This document shows, piece after piece, positions 13,205-23,559 of a stretch of 64,000 bases of DNA; position 1 is the stretch's first letter; each line of letters opens with the position of its first letter. Under the pieces are notes generated by a model, which was given only the letters and a program-made list of their open reading frames with translations, was not told the origin of the DNA and ran no database searches. The stretch lies in assembly GCA_963970005.1 (NCBI GenBank), contig CAXAMN010013780.1, positions 62,001 through 126,000 on the forward strand, given 5' to 3'. This DNA comes from Durusdinium trenchii (lineage: Eukaryota > Sar > Dinophyceae > Suessiales > Symbiodiniaceae). Made by a program: the position numbers and the translations under genes.

Positions 13205-14119
13205 TTAACCGCCACATCCACCACACCCACCGCAGCCACCACAACCACCGCAACTGCCACAGCCGCCACAGCCGCCACAATCACCATGGTCAGCAGAGTC
13301 ATGCAGTGCGCTTTCGAAGATGAGATAGTTGTAGAAATCATCGTCCATCGGGGTTGAACATCCTGTTCCTGCGCCATCGAAGTCGTCCCTTTTGCGGCTG
13401 CTTTTGGAAGGTTTTTGTTGCCCTGTGTCTCCTGGCAAAGATAAAGGGAGAAGCAATTGGACCAAAGAGATCTTCACATCTCTCTGTCTTCTCAAATGAA
13501 GCCATACCTATGTCTTTGCGTCTACTTGAGAGGGTACTGTACTTTCATCCAACGGCAACCTTGTTTGGTCTCCAGACATTACATCTCCTCCAGCATACTG
13601 GAGCATGTGAAACTTCTGCTGATCCACTGAAAAGGGAGCGTACATCGTTTTAGAGGACGGAGCTTGCGATGATCTCATCCGCGGTTGAAGAGCCACATGC
13701 AAGGATGCAAAGGTCAAGGCAAATGCATAGCCTGCTAGACATCAGGTCAGAATGAGCGGGATTCAAGCATGTCTTGACCATCATACCTCTCTAGACTCCA
13801 AGCATGCTTTCTTGATTCTTGACCCGAATGTGATGATTGTCCCACCCGATGCTGACTTGGCTTGACCGCCAATATTGTTGTGATCAATGGGTGGGTTGAT
13901 GGATCAGCCCAAAAAGCAAGCGTTCCCTCATGTGCACACTCCCCCTCTTCATACACTCAAAGTGGCACAGCAAGGGGCCGTGCCTATGGCAAGAGCACTG
14001 GGTGTAGACAACACACTCAGCTGGATGATTGCAGAGGCTAGATGCATTTGAACCGATCCAACAACTCCTTGGTTCTGCAATGGCTCAGGCTCCTTGAGCA
14101 GCAACTCGTTCAGAGTCAT
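13205..14119 (-). CDS. Three-exon gene: hydrophobic protein with Cys-Gly repeat tail
   Basis: Exons at 14119-13957, 13731-13543 and 13431-13205 join with consistent phase (1, 1) to about 192 residues. The introns begin GTGTATG and GTACAG and end TCTAGCAG and CTTTGCCAG. The product starts MTLNELLLKEPEPLQ and has a hydrophobic stretch spanning exons 1 and 2 (SVLSTPSALAIGTAPCC, then YAFALTFASLHVAL). A charged linker (SSRKRDDFDGAG) and an acidic aromatic segment (DDDFYNYLIFES) follow. It ends in about nine CGG triplets, with one CGS, before TAA. The tail suggests metal or disulphide chemistry, but that is inference. The family is not recognised. The ATG abuts an AG acceptor, so exons may exist upstream. 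Confidence 0.5.
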
Positions 14120-14165
14120 CTGAAAACCTCAACAACTCGGACGGGAAAAATCTGACAATCTATAC

Positions 14166-14337
14166 CTTTGGCTCTTGGGGATGTGTTCCAACGGCTCATG
14201 CTCTAGGCATGCATGAAATACAAGAAACACTCGCTGGAACCCCACACAATAGTGGTCCAGTGGTTTGGCTTGCTCCAAAAGAAGCCTTCTATGGTCCTCT
14301 GGCTTATCTCGCCACATCAAGTCAAAGTGCTCTACTT
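14166..14337 (-). CDS. Candidate exon, unknown protein
   Basis: A GGTCACAG acceptor at 14338 opens a strongly coding frame (VEHFDLMWRDKPEDHRRLLL, then EQAKPLDHYCVGFQR). The frame is followed by a good donor (AAAG|GTATAG). Splicing from that donor to 14119 breaks the frame. Donors inside the exon (after HYC, or after FQR) keep phase 0 into the next gene's MTLNELL. It is probably an upstream exon of the Cys-Gly tail gene, with its boundary unresolved. Confidence 0.35.
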
Positions 14338-14580
14338 CTGTGACCAGACACTGCTGGGTGATGTAGTGTCATTCGTGTTTTGGCGCAAGTTGCAGTATGA
14401 GCCAGCCTTATGCAGGAGGTGCTTTGACCGGAAAGGGCCCATGCAAACAAGTCGTTTTCAAAAGCTAACAGCATAGCATGTGCAAGAAAGGCACAAGGGC
14501 ATCAACAAAAAAACATAACATAACCCCAAGAAAACTGAAAGGGTGGATATATACTTCTTAACATATGTTTGCCCTTCCAG

Positions 14581-14815
14581 CTATTCATGACCCCAAGCAG
14601 ACAAAACCCAAAGCCCTGTACTGCCTTCAGTGCGAAGACCTTGATGTCCAGCCGTCCAGGCTTTGAAGGATTCCTTTTGCCTCGCATTCGAGGAAGTTGA
14701 CCATTGGAAGGTCTCCCAAATAAAGAAGGAAACGGTGTCCAATGCATTCGGGTGATCAACACCTTGAGTCCCAGTGAGGACTTGACCAAGCTCCGGCACC
14801 TGTTTTCTTTGCAAC
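14581..14815 (-). CDS. Candidate exon, unknown protein
   Basis: A minus-strand frame after an AACAG acceptor reads VPELGQVLTGTQGVDHPNAL, then DTVSFFIWETFQWSTSSNAR. The phrase VDHPNALDTV weakly resembles TPR repeats of kinesin-light-chain type (DHPxTLxT), but one partial match is not enough to assign a family. Another frame over the same bases is also open, so the reading is uncertain. Confidence 0.25.
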
Positions 14816-14968
14816 TACTCGACCGTATCCACGACCAAAGAACTACCGCTGGTACTTGAAACAAAAATGATACAAACAACTTCTGACAAGCCAAAGCAGT
14901 CTAAACCGAAAGCATGAGATCATGGAGACAAGCTGTCAGCCACGGAAGCAATACAAGCAAACTGTTTC

Positions 14969-15232
14969 TCAAGGTTCTGCACCTCCCTTGGTAGACCACA
15001 CAGCTGCTTCGTGCCTTCGACCAAGCGACTTTTGCGCCAACTCTTCTCGAAGCCTGACCAAGTCCCTAACACAATGGCCACATCTTCGCAGGCGACCCGC
15101 AGCAAGTAGGCCAAGCAGTTCTTGCTGAGAGTAGGTATCTTGGATCTCACCTGGCAGAGTCCAGCAGATTAGAGTCCAGTCTGATTGGGATTGAAGCTGC
15201 ATGTTCAAGAAAAGGGCCGGAGGCTTCCACAT
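14969..15232 (-). CDS. Candidate exon, unknown protein
   Basis: An open minus-strand frame with a likely amphipathic helix (DLVRLREELAQKSLGRRHEA) preceded by QQELLGLLAAGRLRRCGHC. A second frame over the same bases is also open (ACEDVAIVLGTWSGFEKSW), so which is translated cannot be settled by eye. Confidence 0.25.
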   Translation of the reverse strand: MWKPPALFLNMQLQSQSDWTLICWTLPGEIQDTYSQQELLGLLAAGRLRRCGHCVRDLVRLREELAQKSLGRRHEAAVWSTKGGAEP

Positions 15233-15772
15233 TCAACACACTAATAGTGGGATTGTGAGACGTGAAATGTCTTTGTCTTTCTTCCGTCAAGGCAAAATTC
15301 GGACACAAAATCAAACCATTTGGATTGGGGAGCTCAAAACACCTCAACCCCCGAAGCTCGTTTCCAACTGCTCACCATTGAGTTCCCCGAAACAGAGGAG
15401 CCGCTGACCGAACGGTGTGACTCGCCCCGACGTGCGTCTCTGGTTAACATGATCGCCTTGAATTGATTGAGGGGAGGACGAGAGGATGAGGAGACTGTCG
15501 ACATCCAAAAGTTGATATTGCAAAGGTCACTTCACCTGCTTTTCTACTCTTTTTCTACTTGGGGAATACTGAACCCGAAAAGTCCGTCTGCGGAAATCAC
15601 AAACCAACTTTGACCATCTGTCAATCAGTGTCGATCTGAGATCGCCTGCAGCGGCCCTGGTAGTTGATCGTGGGAAATGCTGTGCGCGGTGATCAACGGC
15701 AAGCAGCGAGGTTGATCACTGATCGACGAGACCTCGATGTAGCCTCATCGATCTGCTGAACAACATCTGGGG

Positions 15773-16413
15773 ATGTGTCGTGGAGGAGCAGATTTGAACA
15801 GAATGGATGTCCATGTTCCATTTGTCAGCATGTCCCACGGTCCTTGCCCCTCTAAGGTTCTTTGGCCTCAGGCCGGATACTTAAAGGATGTTGCACAGAA
15901 ATATAATCGTTGGATGGTCGATGGTTTCGAGAAGTTTCTGTATAATGTCAACAAAAACTGCGAGAACGAGTATACCGGACCAGATAAGCCACGAATGCAT
16001 GAGTGAGTAAGGCTTACGATTGAACAATTACAGCGAAGAATCAAAATCCACGGTGCAGCTGTGGGATCGGTGCTTCCTTTCTCAAGTTGGGCTGGATGAG
16101 TGTTCCGCGGAAGTGCTTTCCGATTCCATGAGGTATATCAACCACGTCCGGAGACCGTGGAATTGTTGGCCGGCACAACATCTGCATTGAGTGTGACACT
16201 AAACCTGGTGTTCAAGAGACTTTTTGTTTCGGTCTTGCTATACACTGGGATCAGCTTGTCTTTAGAAGTGCTCGACTACTGTGCGAAATGCCTCTGACTG
16301 TATGCATAAGGCATAAGGGAAGACTTTACGAGGTAGGATCTGGATTTTGCCCAAAATCAAAAGAAATGATTCTACCATTCCTTCGCCATGAAGAGGACGG
16401 GTGGGCAGTTTGA
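15773..16413 (+). CDS. Three-exon gene, unknown protein of about 159 residues
   Basis: Exon 1 starts at the ATG at 15773 (an in-frame stop lies at 15740) and ends at 16002 before a perfect GTGAGT donor. A 31-nt intron ends TTACAG. Exon 2 is 16034-16132. A second intron (GTATAT to GTCTTTAG, 133 nt) leads to exon 3, 16266 to the TGA at 16411-16413. All junctions keep phase, and each exon alone is open in the joined frame. Landmarks are YLKDVAQKYNRWMVDGFEKF in exon 1, VQLWDRCFLSQVGLDECS in exon 2 and LLCEMPLTVCIRHKGRLYEV in exon 3. No signal peptide, membrane segment or known domain is seen. An AG at 15741-15742 could extend exon 1 slightly upstream. Confidence 0.55.
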
Positions 16414-17300
16414 AGCTCCTACACAGCGTAAAGCCGTGGCCAGTTCAATCCAAGTGATTACTTCTGGGTTCTGTCGCATGGTGGGACATGAATGTCCAAA
16501 CAGCGTTGCTGAGTGTGTGGCCCCAGGGCAAGCCTTATGAACAAAGTCTATGTACAAACTGAAACTGGTTTTGTTCTGGGCTCCATGAGGCATATTCCTC
16601 TAGAATGGATACCAATTGCGCCGTGATTACTTGTACCAGACCCACTGGCCAGTCCCGTGCGAAATGTGCAACGCATTGCGGAGGTCATAAATATGAGTAA
16701 TTCCAATTTGACCGAATTCTTGGTCATTTCTCCTTTTGGATTTTGGAGGCGCTACACATGATGAGAACTCAGCATGATCATTGTCTCGTGCACCATCTGC
16801 TTTGTCTGTCAAGATTTCGCACGATGTGGCAAAGATCCGCCCAATCAATTGTATCATGTTGTATCCATACATTTTCTTTTGTGATTCATCGGGTTCCATG
16901 CTACCCGGTATCAGAATTAATATAAGGTCAATATTTGCCGGAATAGGTATAAAATGGTATAAATACAAAACTGTTTGTCCGCGCGCTAGAAGTTTTCGAG
17001 AGGCGAGAACTCACTAACCTGCCACTGTATAACCATGATCGGATGACTGTTTGTGTACCACGTGGGCAATCTTCGTTCATTCCCATGTGGGCGCGCGACA
17101 ACGGCCCAGGCCGGTCTTCTGCACAAAGCAATTTGCTCATCACATTTTCTACAGGTAGAAATGTTGTACACTCGAGTTGGTGTGAGTTGTGATGGGTCTG
17201 GCCAAATTGTAGCTAGCTCGCCAATCCGTTGCTCAAACATAGGCTCTGGCAATATGGTGTGAGACAGAACCACTGCAATGGTGGGGTGTGTAGAAGTGCC
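16414..17300. other. No supported gene
   Basis: The intergenic stretch between the gene ending at 16413 and the minus-strand gene ending at 17301. Only short overlapping frames are present. I see no repeats. Confidence 0.4.
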
Positions 17301-17818
17301 TCATTTTGGTATTGATCCGAAGTCATATAACACCATGTCATGGCCTTTGGGCTTGCGATCGGTTCCTTCCAACTTCGTGCAAGTGACTGAAGTGCTTCCC
17401 ATGGCAGTTCTTGCCATGGCAGACATGTCCTATAAAGTGATCAGTCTTGGAGTAGCGGTTGATGCTCTGCGAGAGCGGCGTCAAAGCGTCCTTTCGGTGC
17501 AGCCACTCGGTACCGTCAGCTGCGGGGCCTCGCGCACTCAGAAGAAGGGGAAAGGCAATCCCAGAAGGAATGACCGAAGCAAACGGAACATTCGGGGCCC
17601 CAACCCTACACGTCTGAAGAAAAGATTCGGGTGGCAAAAAAAAACAATTCCATGTAGGATGCACCAGTCCAAACAATGCTCCAAAGAGCGCTTCCATTGA
17701 GCTTTCGTGAATTCTTATCCAGATGCGCTGCCCCCAAGGCATTTTTGGGTAGATGAAAACACTTACAAACATCTCCTACTGTTGTTGCCCTTCCAATCAC
17801 CTTCAGCTCTTCGAGGAT
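17301..17818 (-). CDS. Five-exon gene end, unknown protein
   Basis: Exons at 17818-17767, 17727-17665, 17519-17415 and 17386-17301 join in phase; at least one more exon must lie upstream. Introns are 39 nt (GTAAGT to GGCAG), 145 nt (GTGCAT to CCGCAG) and 28 nt (a GC-AG intron, GCAAGA to TTCAG). The joined product reads ILEELKVIGRATTVGDV, LDKNSRKLNGSALWSIVW, DGTEWLHRKDALTPLSQSIN, then HDMVLYDFGSIPK before TGA. Phase is preserved at every junction, which supports the model. I do not recognise the family. The 28-nt intron is the weakest point; without it the last segment would be read in a different frame. Confidence 0.45.
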
Positions 17819-18338
17819 CTAATTACTGTAGAGCCTTTGCGCCCACCACTTTTCAATCATTGCGTGGCCCACTGGCGGCGAACATCAAGTGGCATGACAG
17901 CTTAGACAGCTATATGTTTTTCTAGCACGTTAGGTAACCAGGTAAGACCACAGGCGTCCGCCGGTTTTCCAACGCCAAAGGTACGCCACTCGGTCTGCGG
18001 CTCCACACGGAAGGCGCCCTTGGCGGGCGTCCACAGCATCGGTCGCTGCACCGGGCGCAGAGCCCGTTCTCGAAGCGTCACGTTGCCTCAAAGGGTCGAA
18101 CGTCGCCCTTCCCACTCGTGGCGCCAACTCAACGAAAAATCGAGCAGTGAGAAGTTGCAGTTTGACTCGCTCATCCACCCACTGTTCCCCCTCACAAAAT
18201 GTCGACAGAACAAACCTCCTCTGGCTTCATCAGGGAACCCCCCGTCACGGAACCACCCAGGAGAGTTCGGTACGGAACCTGCCTCGGAACATGCCGCCCG
18301 AGGTCTGGGGGCCAACCTGACAGGGGCTGACAGGACTG

Positions 18339-18430
18339 CTAGTAGCGTCCTTGCTCCTGGTAAGGCCAGGAGCCCCTAAAAGCTTCTTGCTACTAGTAGC
18401 GTCTTTGCTCCTAGTAGTAAGGCCAGGAGC
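18339..18430. repeat. Tandem pair with internal hairpins
   Basis: Two copies (18339-18373 and 18393-18430) of CTAGTAGCGTCYTTGCTCCT followed by GGCCAGGAGC. In the first copy GCTCCTGG pairs with CCAGGAGC around a 5-nt loop. A related CTACTAGT piece recurs near 18930-18950. The position resembles the remains of a small mobile hairpin; no function is evident. Confidence 0.6.
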
Positions 18431-20842
18431 TACTACGACCCGATGTGGTATTTTACCCCATCACACAGGAACTTGACCCACCCCCATGGCACACCGCTTA
18501 CCCCACGAATGTAGAAACTTACCCCATTTGGAAAACGCAGTTTCTGTCCCAACATTGGTTGGGAAGCGCAACTTGAAGCTAGTTGTGTTCCAAGATGTTC
18601 CAAGCACCAGTCACCAAGAAAAAAACAATCACACAGTATGAAATGACCAAACAACGCACGTTTACACGCCTAGACACAACTTGGGGACACCGATTCGCAA
18701 CAACTGTGGAAAACCTTAATCAGAGTGTAGTGAAGCCAAAAACATGAAATCGCAACGACTTTAGCACCAGAATCAATAGTGTGCCTTTGCGGTTTAGTCA
18801 AATTCTCAACCTATGATAAACAACAACATACATACAGAAAGGTAGCTCCAATCTAGCATTCCCCCAAGGGCACACCTCATCTGGCACAAGTTCTTGCCAC
18901 TCGAGACAAGTTAACCCGAGCACCCAGTAGTAGCTTCTTGCTACTAGTGACAAACTGCGACCGGCCCTGGACTGCTGGTGGATATGGTTCTTGGAAAGCA
19001 AGTGCGCCACTCTGAAGAGTTGATTGGGCAGGTTTGGCTGTCCTTTAGTCAGGGTCCAAGGCTTGTGCAAAAGCCAAACAGCCGATCAGTGAGTTGTAAG
19101 CCAAAAACACAATATCAATAGCTAGACCCCGCTACATCCTCGCAGGCCCCACAGATTTGCCACAAACCAATCTTGCCTCACCAAACTCTGCTTGCCAGGT
19201 CTTCTGCGTCTGTTCCCAGCGGCTTTCCAGGCGACTGCCAGCAGACCGGTCATTGACACCTTGCCAACCCACCACCACATGTTGCCAATGTTGCTGTGTA
19301 ACCACCACCATTTTGTACACTGTATCTTTCCTAGCTCCTGAAGCTTTCTGGAGGCATGTTCCACTTTTTGGGTGTGTATTTTAATAGGGTGACATCCAAC
19401 CAATGGGCTTTGGATGGTGTGAAGCTTTTAAGGTTGCAAAGCTTTGTTTCCCGGTCACCGTGATGGTCACACCTCCTTCACGGACTCTCACCACGTTCCA
19501 GGGACTCGGTCTCTGCTACGATGGCTGTGTTTACGCACTTTCCTACACTTGGCCAACAGAGTGGATGCTGTGTGCCTTGTTCTCTACAGGACTTGTTTCG
19601 GAATAGATTCCAAACCCCGAGGGAACCTCCAAACTCCCACCCTCTCTTAAAGCGAATCTGAATCAAGGCTTCAAGTAAGTTCTTGGAAAAAGGCTTGTGC
19701 ATGAGCCTATCCTGTCTGAACCGGCAGCCCGCAGCACATGATTACTCACCAAGAACAGGTCAAGCAGCTGTCGTCATGGGGGAGGACGCAGCCGCACAGT
19801 TCAAAGGTCTCTCTCATACAAATGTGGATGTAGCTGATGAGCATGCCAAACACAATCTATGTCATAAGTCGGCACCCAAAAGTCCTGTCAGGGCGTCAGG
19901 GCCAAATCCGTTCAGTTGCACCGGAGTACTAAGCATCAACCCTGCTTTGCTAGTGCGAAGCACTGTTCTTTTGATTGACGGCCAGCACTCTCTCTACCCT
20001 GCACATGGACAGCAAAAGTCCGAGACAAAAGAAGACACTACACACTCTAACAGAGTGGCTTGGAGCTCAAACAGAAACGAACTGTAATTGGTCTTCAAAC
20101 GGCCCTCCAAAGTGTCACCTTGGGATGTCTCTTCTTCAACTCCAAGAACTTGTCGAGGTACCTCTCCACCGCCAGCTCCAAGAATTGAATATCTCCTTGC
20201 AAGTCAATGCACCGCAGGAGAAAAGACCCAAAAGGCTTCACCAACAATCAAACAACTGAACGGAAACAAACGACTGATCATGAAGGTGTTCCTTCGCACA
20301 GAGGGGCCCAGGGGCCGAACAAAGCATTGACCGGATCACGAAAGACATGCCATGCTGTACACTTGCCCGCACGTGTCCAAAGGTCGTGCGTGAGTGTGTG
20401 AGCATACTACAACGAACTGGAGCGGCAACCGGTCAACTCGACACTCGTCATGTGGAATTAAGCATCATTGTATCATGAAAACCGGTCTTTTTGCAAGCCT
20501 TTCAAGCCGAGCGGCGGTAGTGCGGCATCACCGCTACTTGGTAGTGGAACGACATTTGCCGCTTTGCCGCTGCCACGAGGTCGTGGCTGAGCTTAGTTGG
20601 ATACATCAGCGGTTTCTGCTCCAGAGGAGCCTCCCAAGAATGAAAAGTCGTCTGTCAGTTTCAGGACATTCGTGCAAAAACGCTAGGAAATGATTGAAAT
20701 TTACATTAATATATATATATATATATATATTATAGCTTCACAGCGCTGTGTTTTTCCATGCAGTGAACGAATGCGATGGAAGATCTATATAAAAACAAAT
20801 GGTTTGCACAAACAGAGTCTTTGTACTACTTCCCCTGGAAAC
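18431..20842. other. Mostly non-coding stretch with weak candidate exons
   Basis: A minus-strand frame at 19132-19320 (VVTQQHWQHVVVGWQGVNDR, then SRWEQTQKTWQAEFGEARL) after a GATACAG acceptor looks exonic. A plus-strand frame of 134 residues at 19683-20087 has no recognisable features. No gene could be assembled. Confidence 0.3.
20708..20732. repeat. AT microsatellite
   Basis: AT dinucleotide run of about 25 bases. Confidence 0.9.
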
Positions 20843-21811
20843 CTTGTTGTTCAATAGCTTCATTGCAAGAAATGATATGCAAGCAATGTCAAGTAGACAA
20901 CGGCTCCCAAAGCGTCTGCACTTGCATGTCTGCCGGGACATGTCACAGCTACACTATGATACCTTGGCATGAAGCGAAATGACCATCACCAGACTCACTT
21001 GAGATACGAAGGGGTGAATGAAAGGTAGCTTGAAGGCATTTACCGGGTAACGAAAAGTAACCAAAAAGAACAGTCGATCATTCGGTGTCTTCAGAATTTC
21101 TATGCCATTTAGCATGTAGATGACAGTCACTTCTGAACAAGGGACAGAAAGAACCTCCACTTACAAACCCCTATTCACTGGCGAACACCAGTTCTTGATA
21201 GAGTAAGAAGAACTCAGGTGGATGACGCGACATTTCCGTACGTGCGTCATTAGTCCCTGCACGCACACAGTGCGCACCGTGGCCAGCGCCGCCACGTCAA
21301 AGGGCTCTGAGGTTTGCTGCTGCCAGAGGTGCCGCGCCAATTGTTGTGCTTTTTGCCACGCCTCCCCAGACCGCGGCATCAAGCGGTGATCAGGGACCAC
21401 ACCAGTGACCTGATCGGGCATCTGGCCATGATCGAACATAAAACTATGGTTCAACGATATGACTTGCTCACCGCCCCTGCGGTGCCCCACGCTCAATCTG
21501 GCCTTACGGGCATCTTCTTGATAAGCCACAGGTGAGAGCATATGGCAATGCCAAATCCACTCTACATCCAAAGGAGGCACAACTTCAATAACACCAGACC
21601 GTGCCACCAGAGGAAGCCAAATGGTCTCATAACGACGAACGGCCTCCACAAGGACAGCCTCATTCGTATAAAGGCAAGGATAGTGATCAACTTCAGTCAA
21701 GAAATTGATCATGTGGATGCTGGACAAAACCAAGTCGATCTTGGACTTCTTGAAGGTCTCCAAGCTAACCTCATGCCTTTGCGGTTGCACTTCACAGCAC
21801 ACATTGCCCAT
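20843..21811 (-). CDS. GRDP-like (DUF1399) protein with N-terminal lipidation signal, first three exons
   Basis: The first exon starts at the ATG at 21811 with MGNVCC, a Gly2 myristoylation plus cysteine palmitoylation signal that would place the product on a membrane. Residues about 55-110 carry the hallmark of glycine-rich-domain-containing proteins (PF07173): AVRRYETIWLPLVA, then VPPLDVEWIWHCHMLSP. The later HLWQQQTSEPFDV matches the end of the family unit. Exon 1 would end at 21214 (GTTCTT). Exon 2 (21132-20999) starts after CCCTTGTTCAG and ends before GTGAGT. Exon 3 (20929-20843) starts after CCCGGCAG and ends before GTTTCC. All are in phase. Further exons and the stop are not found. Family assignment is confident; splicing less so, and a small intron may also interrupt exon 1 after QEDAR. 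Confidence 0.65.
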
Positions 21812-22044
21812 TGGACTGAATCCGCGACCGACGAAAAATGCACGAACACACTTCCAAACAGATCGAACAGATTTTCCTCTGAAAAAAACTTAAAAAACCC
21901 CGTATTTTAATGCACACCATGCACAAGCTTTTCCAGGGGCTGTATTCATGTGGCGCCTTCGAACCACTCAACTGCCAGGGTGGCAAATCAAATGTGACGC
22001 ATTGTTGCTTTGTATGATAAAACACTCCTTCACTGTGTCATTGA

Positions 22045-22369
22045 TTAAATGTTCACCCCGCTACGAATTGAATCTGCCGGCAGTTCATCAGGAAGAATGT
22101 CCAAACGAGAACAACCTTTGTTAAAGCGTTCAATTTTGTTCCAACCATGCGCCAATGCCAATAAGAACCCATACATCCCAAACAAGAGAGCGACGCCAAC
22201 ACAATTGCCTCACACGGATTCTTGTTGTTATTTGAAACACCCACACACATCTTTAGACACACATGTACGACGTAAGACGTAATACATCTCCATAAACCGG
22301 CTCTCACCCAAGATGTTGAGCGCCATAACCACTTCATGTCGTACTAACGTTCCATCAACGTACTGAACC
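22045..22369 (-). CDS. Last two exons of an unknown membrane protein
   Basis: The exon at 22369-22308 (after CTTACAG, before GTGAGA) encodes VQYVDGTLVRHEVVMALNIL. The exon at 22208-22045 continues in phase with a transmembrane segment (VGVALLFGMYGFLLALAHGW), then a polar tail ending SIRSGVNI before TAA. The 99-nt intron has a strong donor and a weak acceptor (GTGTGAG). Upstream exons are not found; a dispersed repeat starts at 22637. The frame is clearly coding, but the family is not recognised. Confidence 0.45.
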
Positions 22370-22636
22370 CTGTAAGTTCTACACAGCCCCCTTGTCTTTC
22401 GAGAGCCACAAGCCTCGAAAAATCGCTAGAAACCTTCGGCTTCGTACAGGTTTTCACAGATGCATAGGGTCGGCTACCTTGAAGGCTTCGGAAGAACATC
22501 TTCCGAACATGCCCCCAGTTTGACCCCAAGTGGCCCCAGTTTTGTCCGAAAACCTTTGTCCCAAAACGTTCAGCGTTACCATTGAAAAATTGTGTTATAT
22601 AGAAACATGAAAAATCGCCTGAACGAAGGGTTCGTC

Positions 22637-22870
22637 TTTTTTTTTGCACGGGTGGAGACGCCATGTGTGCAGAGATTGCACAGGTCATCTTGTGCTACGG
22701 ATAAAATGAGTTACCAGCCAGGAAAGAGACAACCGAACCAAAACAGAAAGCAACCAACAAAAAACAAGCCAAACAACACAACCACCAACACAACCCAACC
22801 AAACATCCTGGCAGTGCAACTCAGGTACCTCATGCGAGGGTGAGACGGAAAGATAAGAGTGAGACAAGTT
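22637..22870 (+). repeat. Dispersed repeat, T-run/AC-rich family (copy A)
   Basis: It starts with a T-run followed by a variant of CACGRGTGGAGACGCCATGT, then a CAGGTCATC motif and an A/C-rich tract of CAACCAAACC type. It shares the order of these blocks with copies near 31990, 33955 and 47724, and with inverted copies near 25.1, 25.7, 36.2 and 63.9 kb. Confidence 0.6.
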
Positions 22871-23559
22871 AGCAAAAGGCCTCTTAGTACATCAGGACAT
22901 TGACGATCGAAGGGCATTCGAAAGGGATGACATGGTGGCCTAGCGCTCTTGAAATAGCGCTTGGCATGGCCTTTCTCAAAGAAGCAAAGCTGCGCACACT
23001 GTTTGCTTTCTATTGAGGCTGGCGAGAGGCTTGCATGACCATGTTGCCGAGTCCCTGTATGCTTGCGGGAGAGTGGACAGGCACAAAACGGAAAACCACT
23101 GCGGCATCATCCTATTGCTCCAAGCAATTGGATGAGAGAAGGCCAGCAGCGTGTCTGTTGACTTACGAAATGTACGAAGTGTTGACAGGGCAGTACAAGT
23201 GCCACAAACAAGGGACATGGCCAACAGCTTTGAGACAGCTGTAACTCCCCCCCGCCGCGGGGGAGGAGGAGCACACAGACAGCGGCATTGCGACGGTGCT
23301 CCCCAAACAGCTTTGCCAAGGAAAGCACAGAAAGGGAAGCGCAACACGAAAGCTGTCGAATGGTTGCAGGTGTTTGCCGGGTGAATCATGCAGTGCCCCA
23401 ACTCTACAGTGAAACGAAGTGAAACAGAAACGCACTACGCCTATGTCACCGAAAGGACTGTATACTATGTACTCATCCAGGACAGACACTGAGGTGTCCG
23501 CCTGGGATCTGGCCAACTAACCTGTCCTCCTTAGCGCTACTGGGGAGGCCCTCCGTGGC
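22871..23559. other. No supported gene
   Basis: Short overlapping frames only. A GC-rich palindrome-like CCCCCCGCCGCGGGGGAGG lies near 23248-23268. Confidence 0.35.

Noticed and set aside
13030..13377. 115-codon Val/Ala-rich minus-strand frame
   Set aside because: It is the shifted reading of the Cys-Gly tail exon; the other frame has better composition and in-phase splicing.
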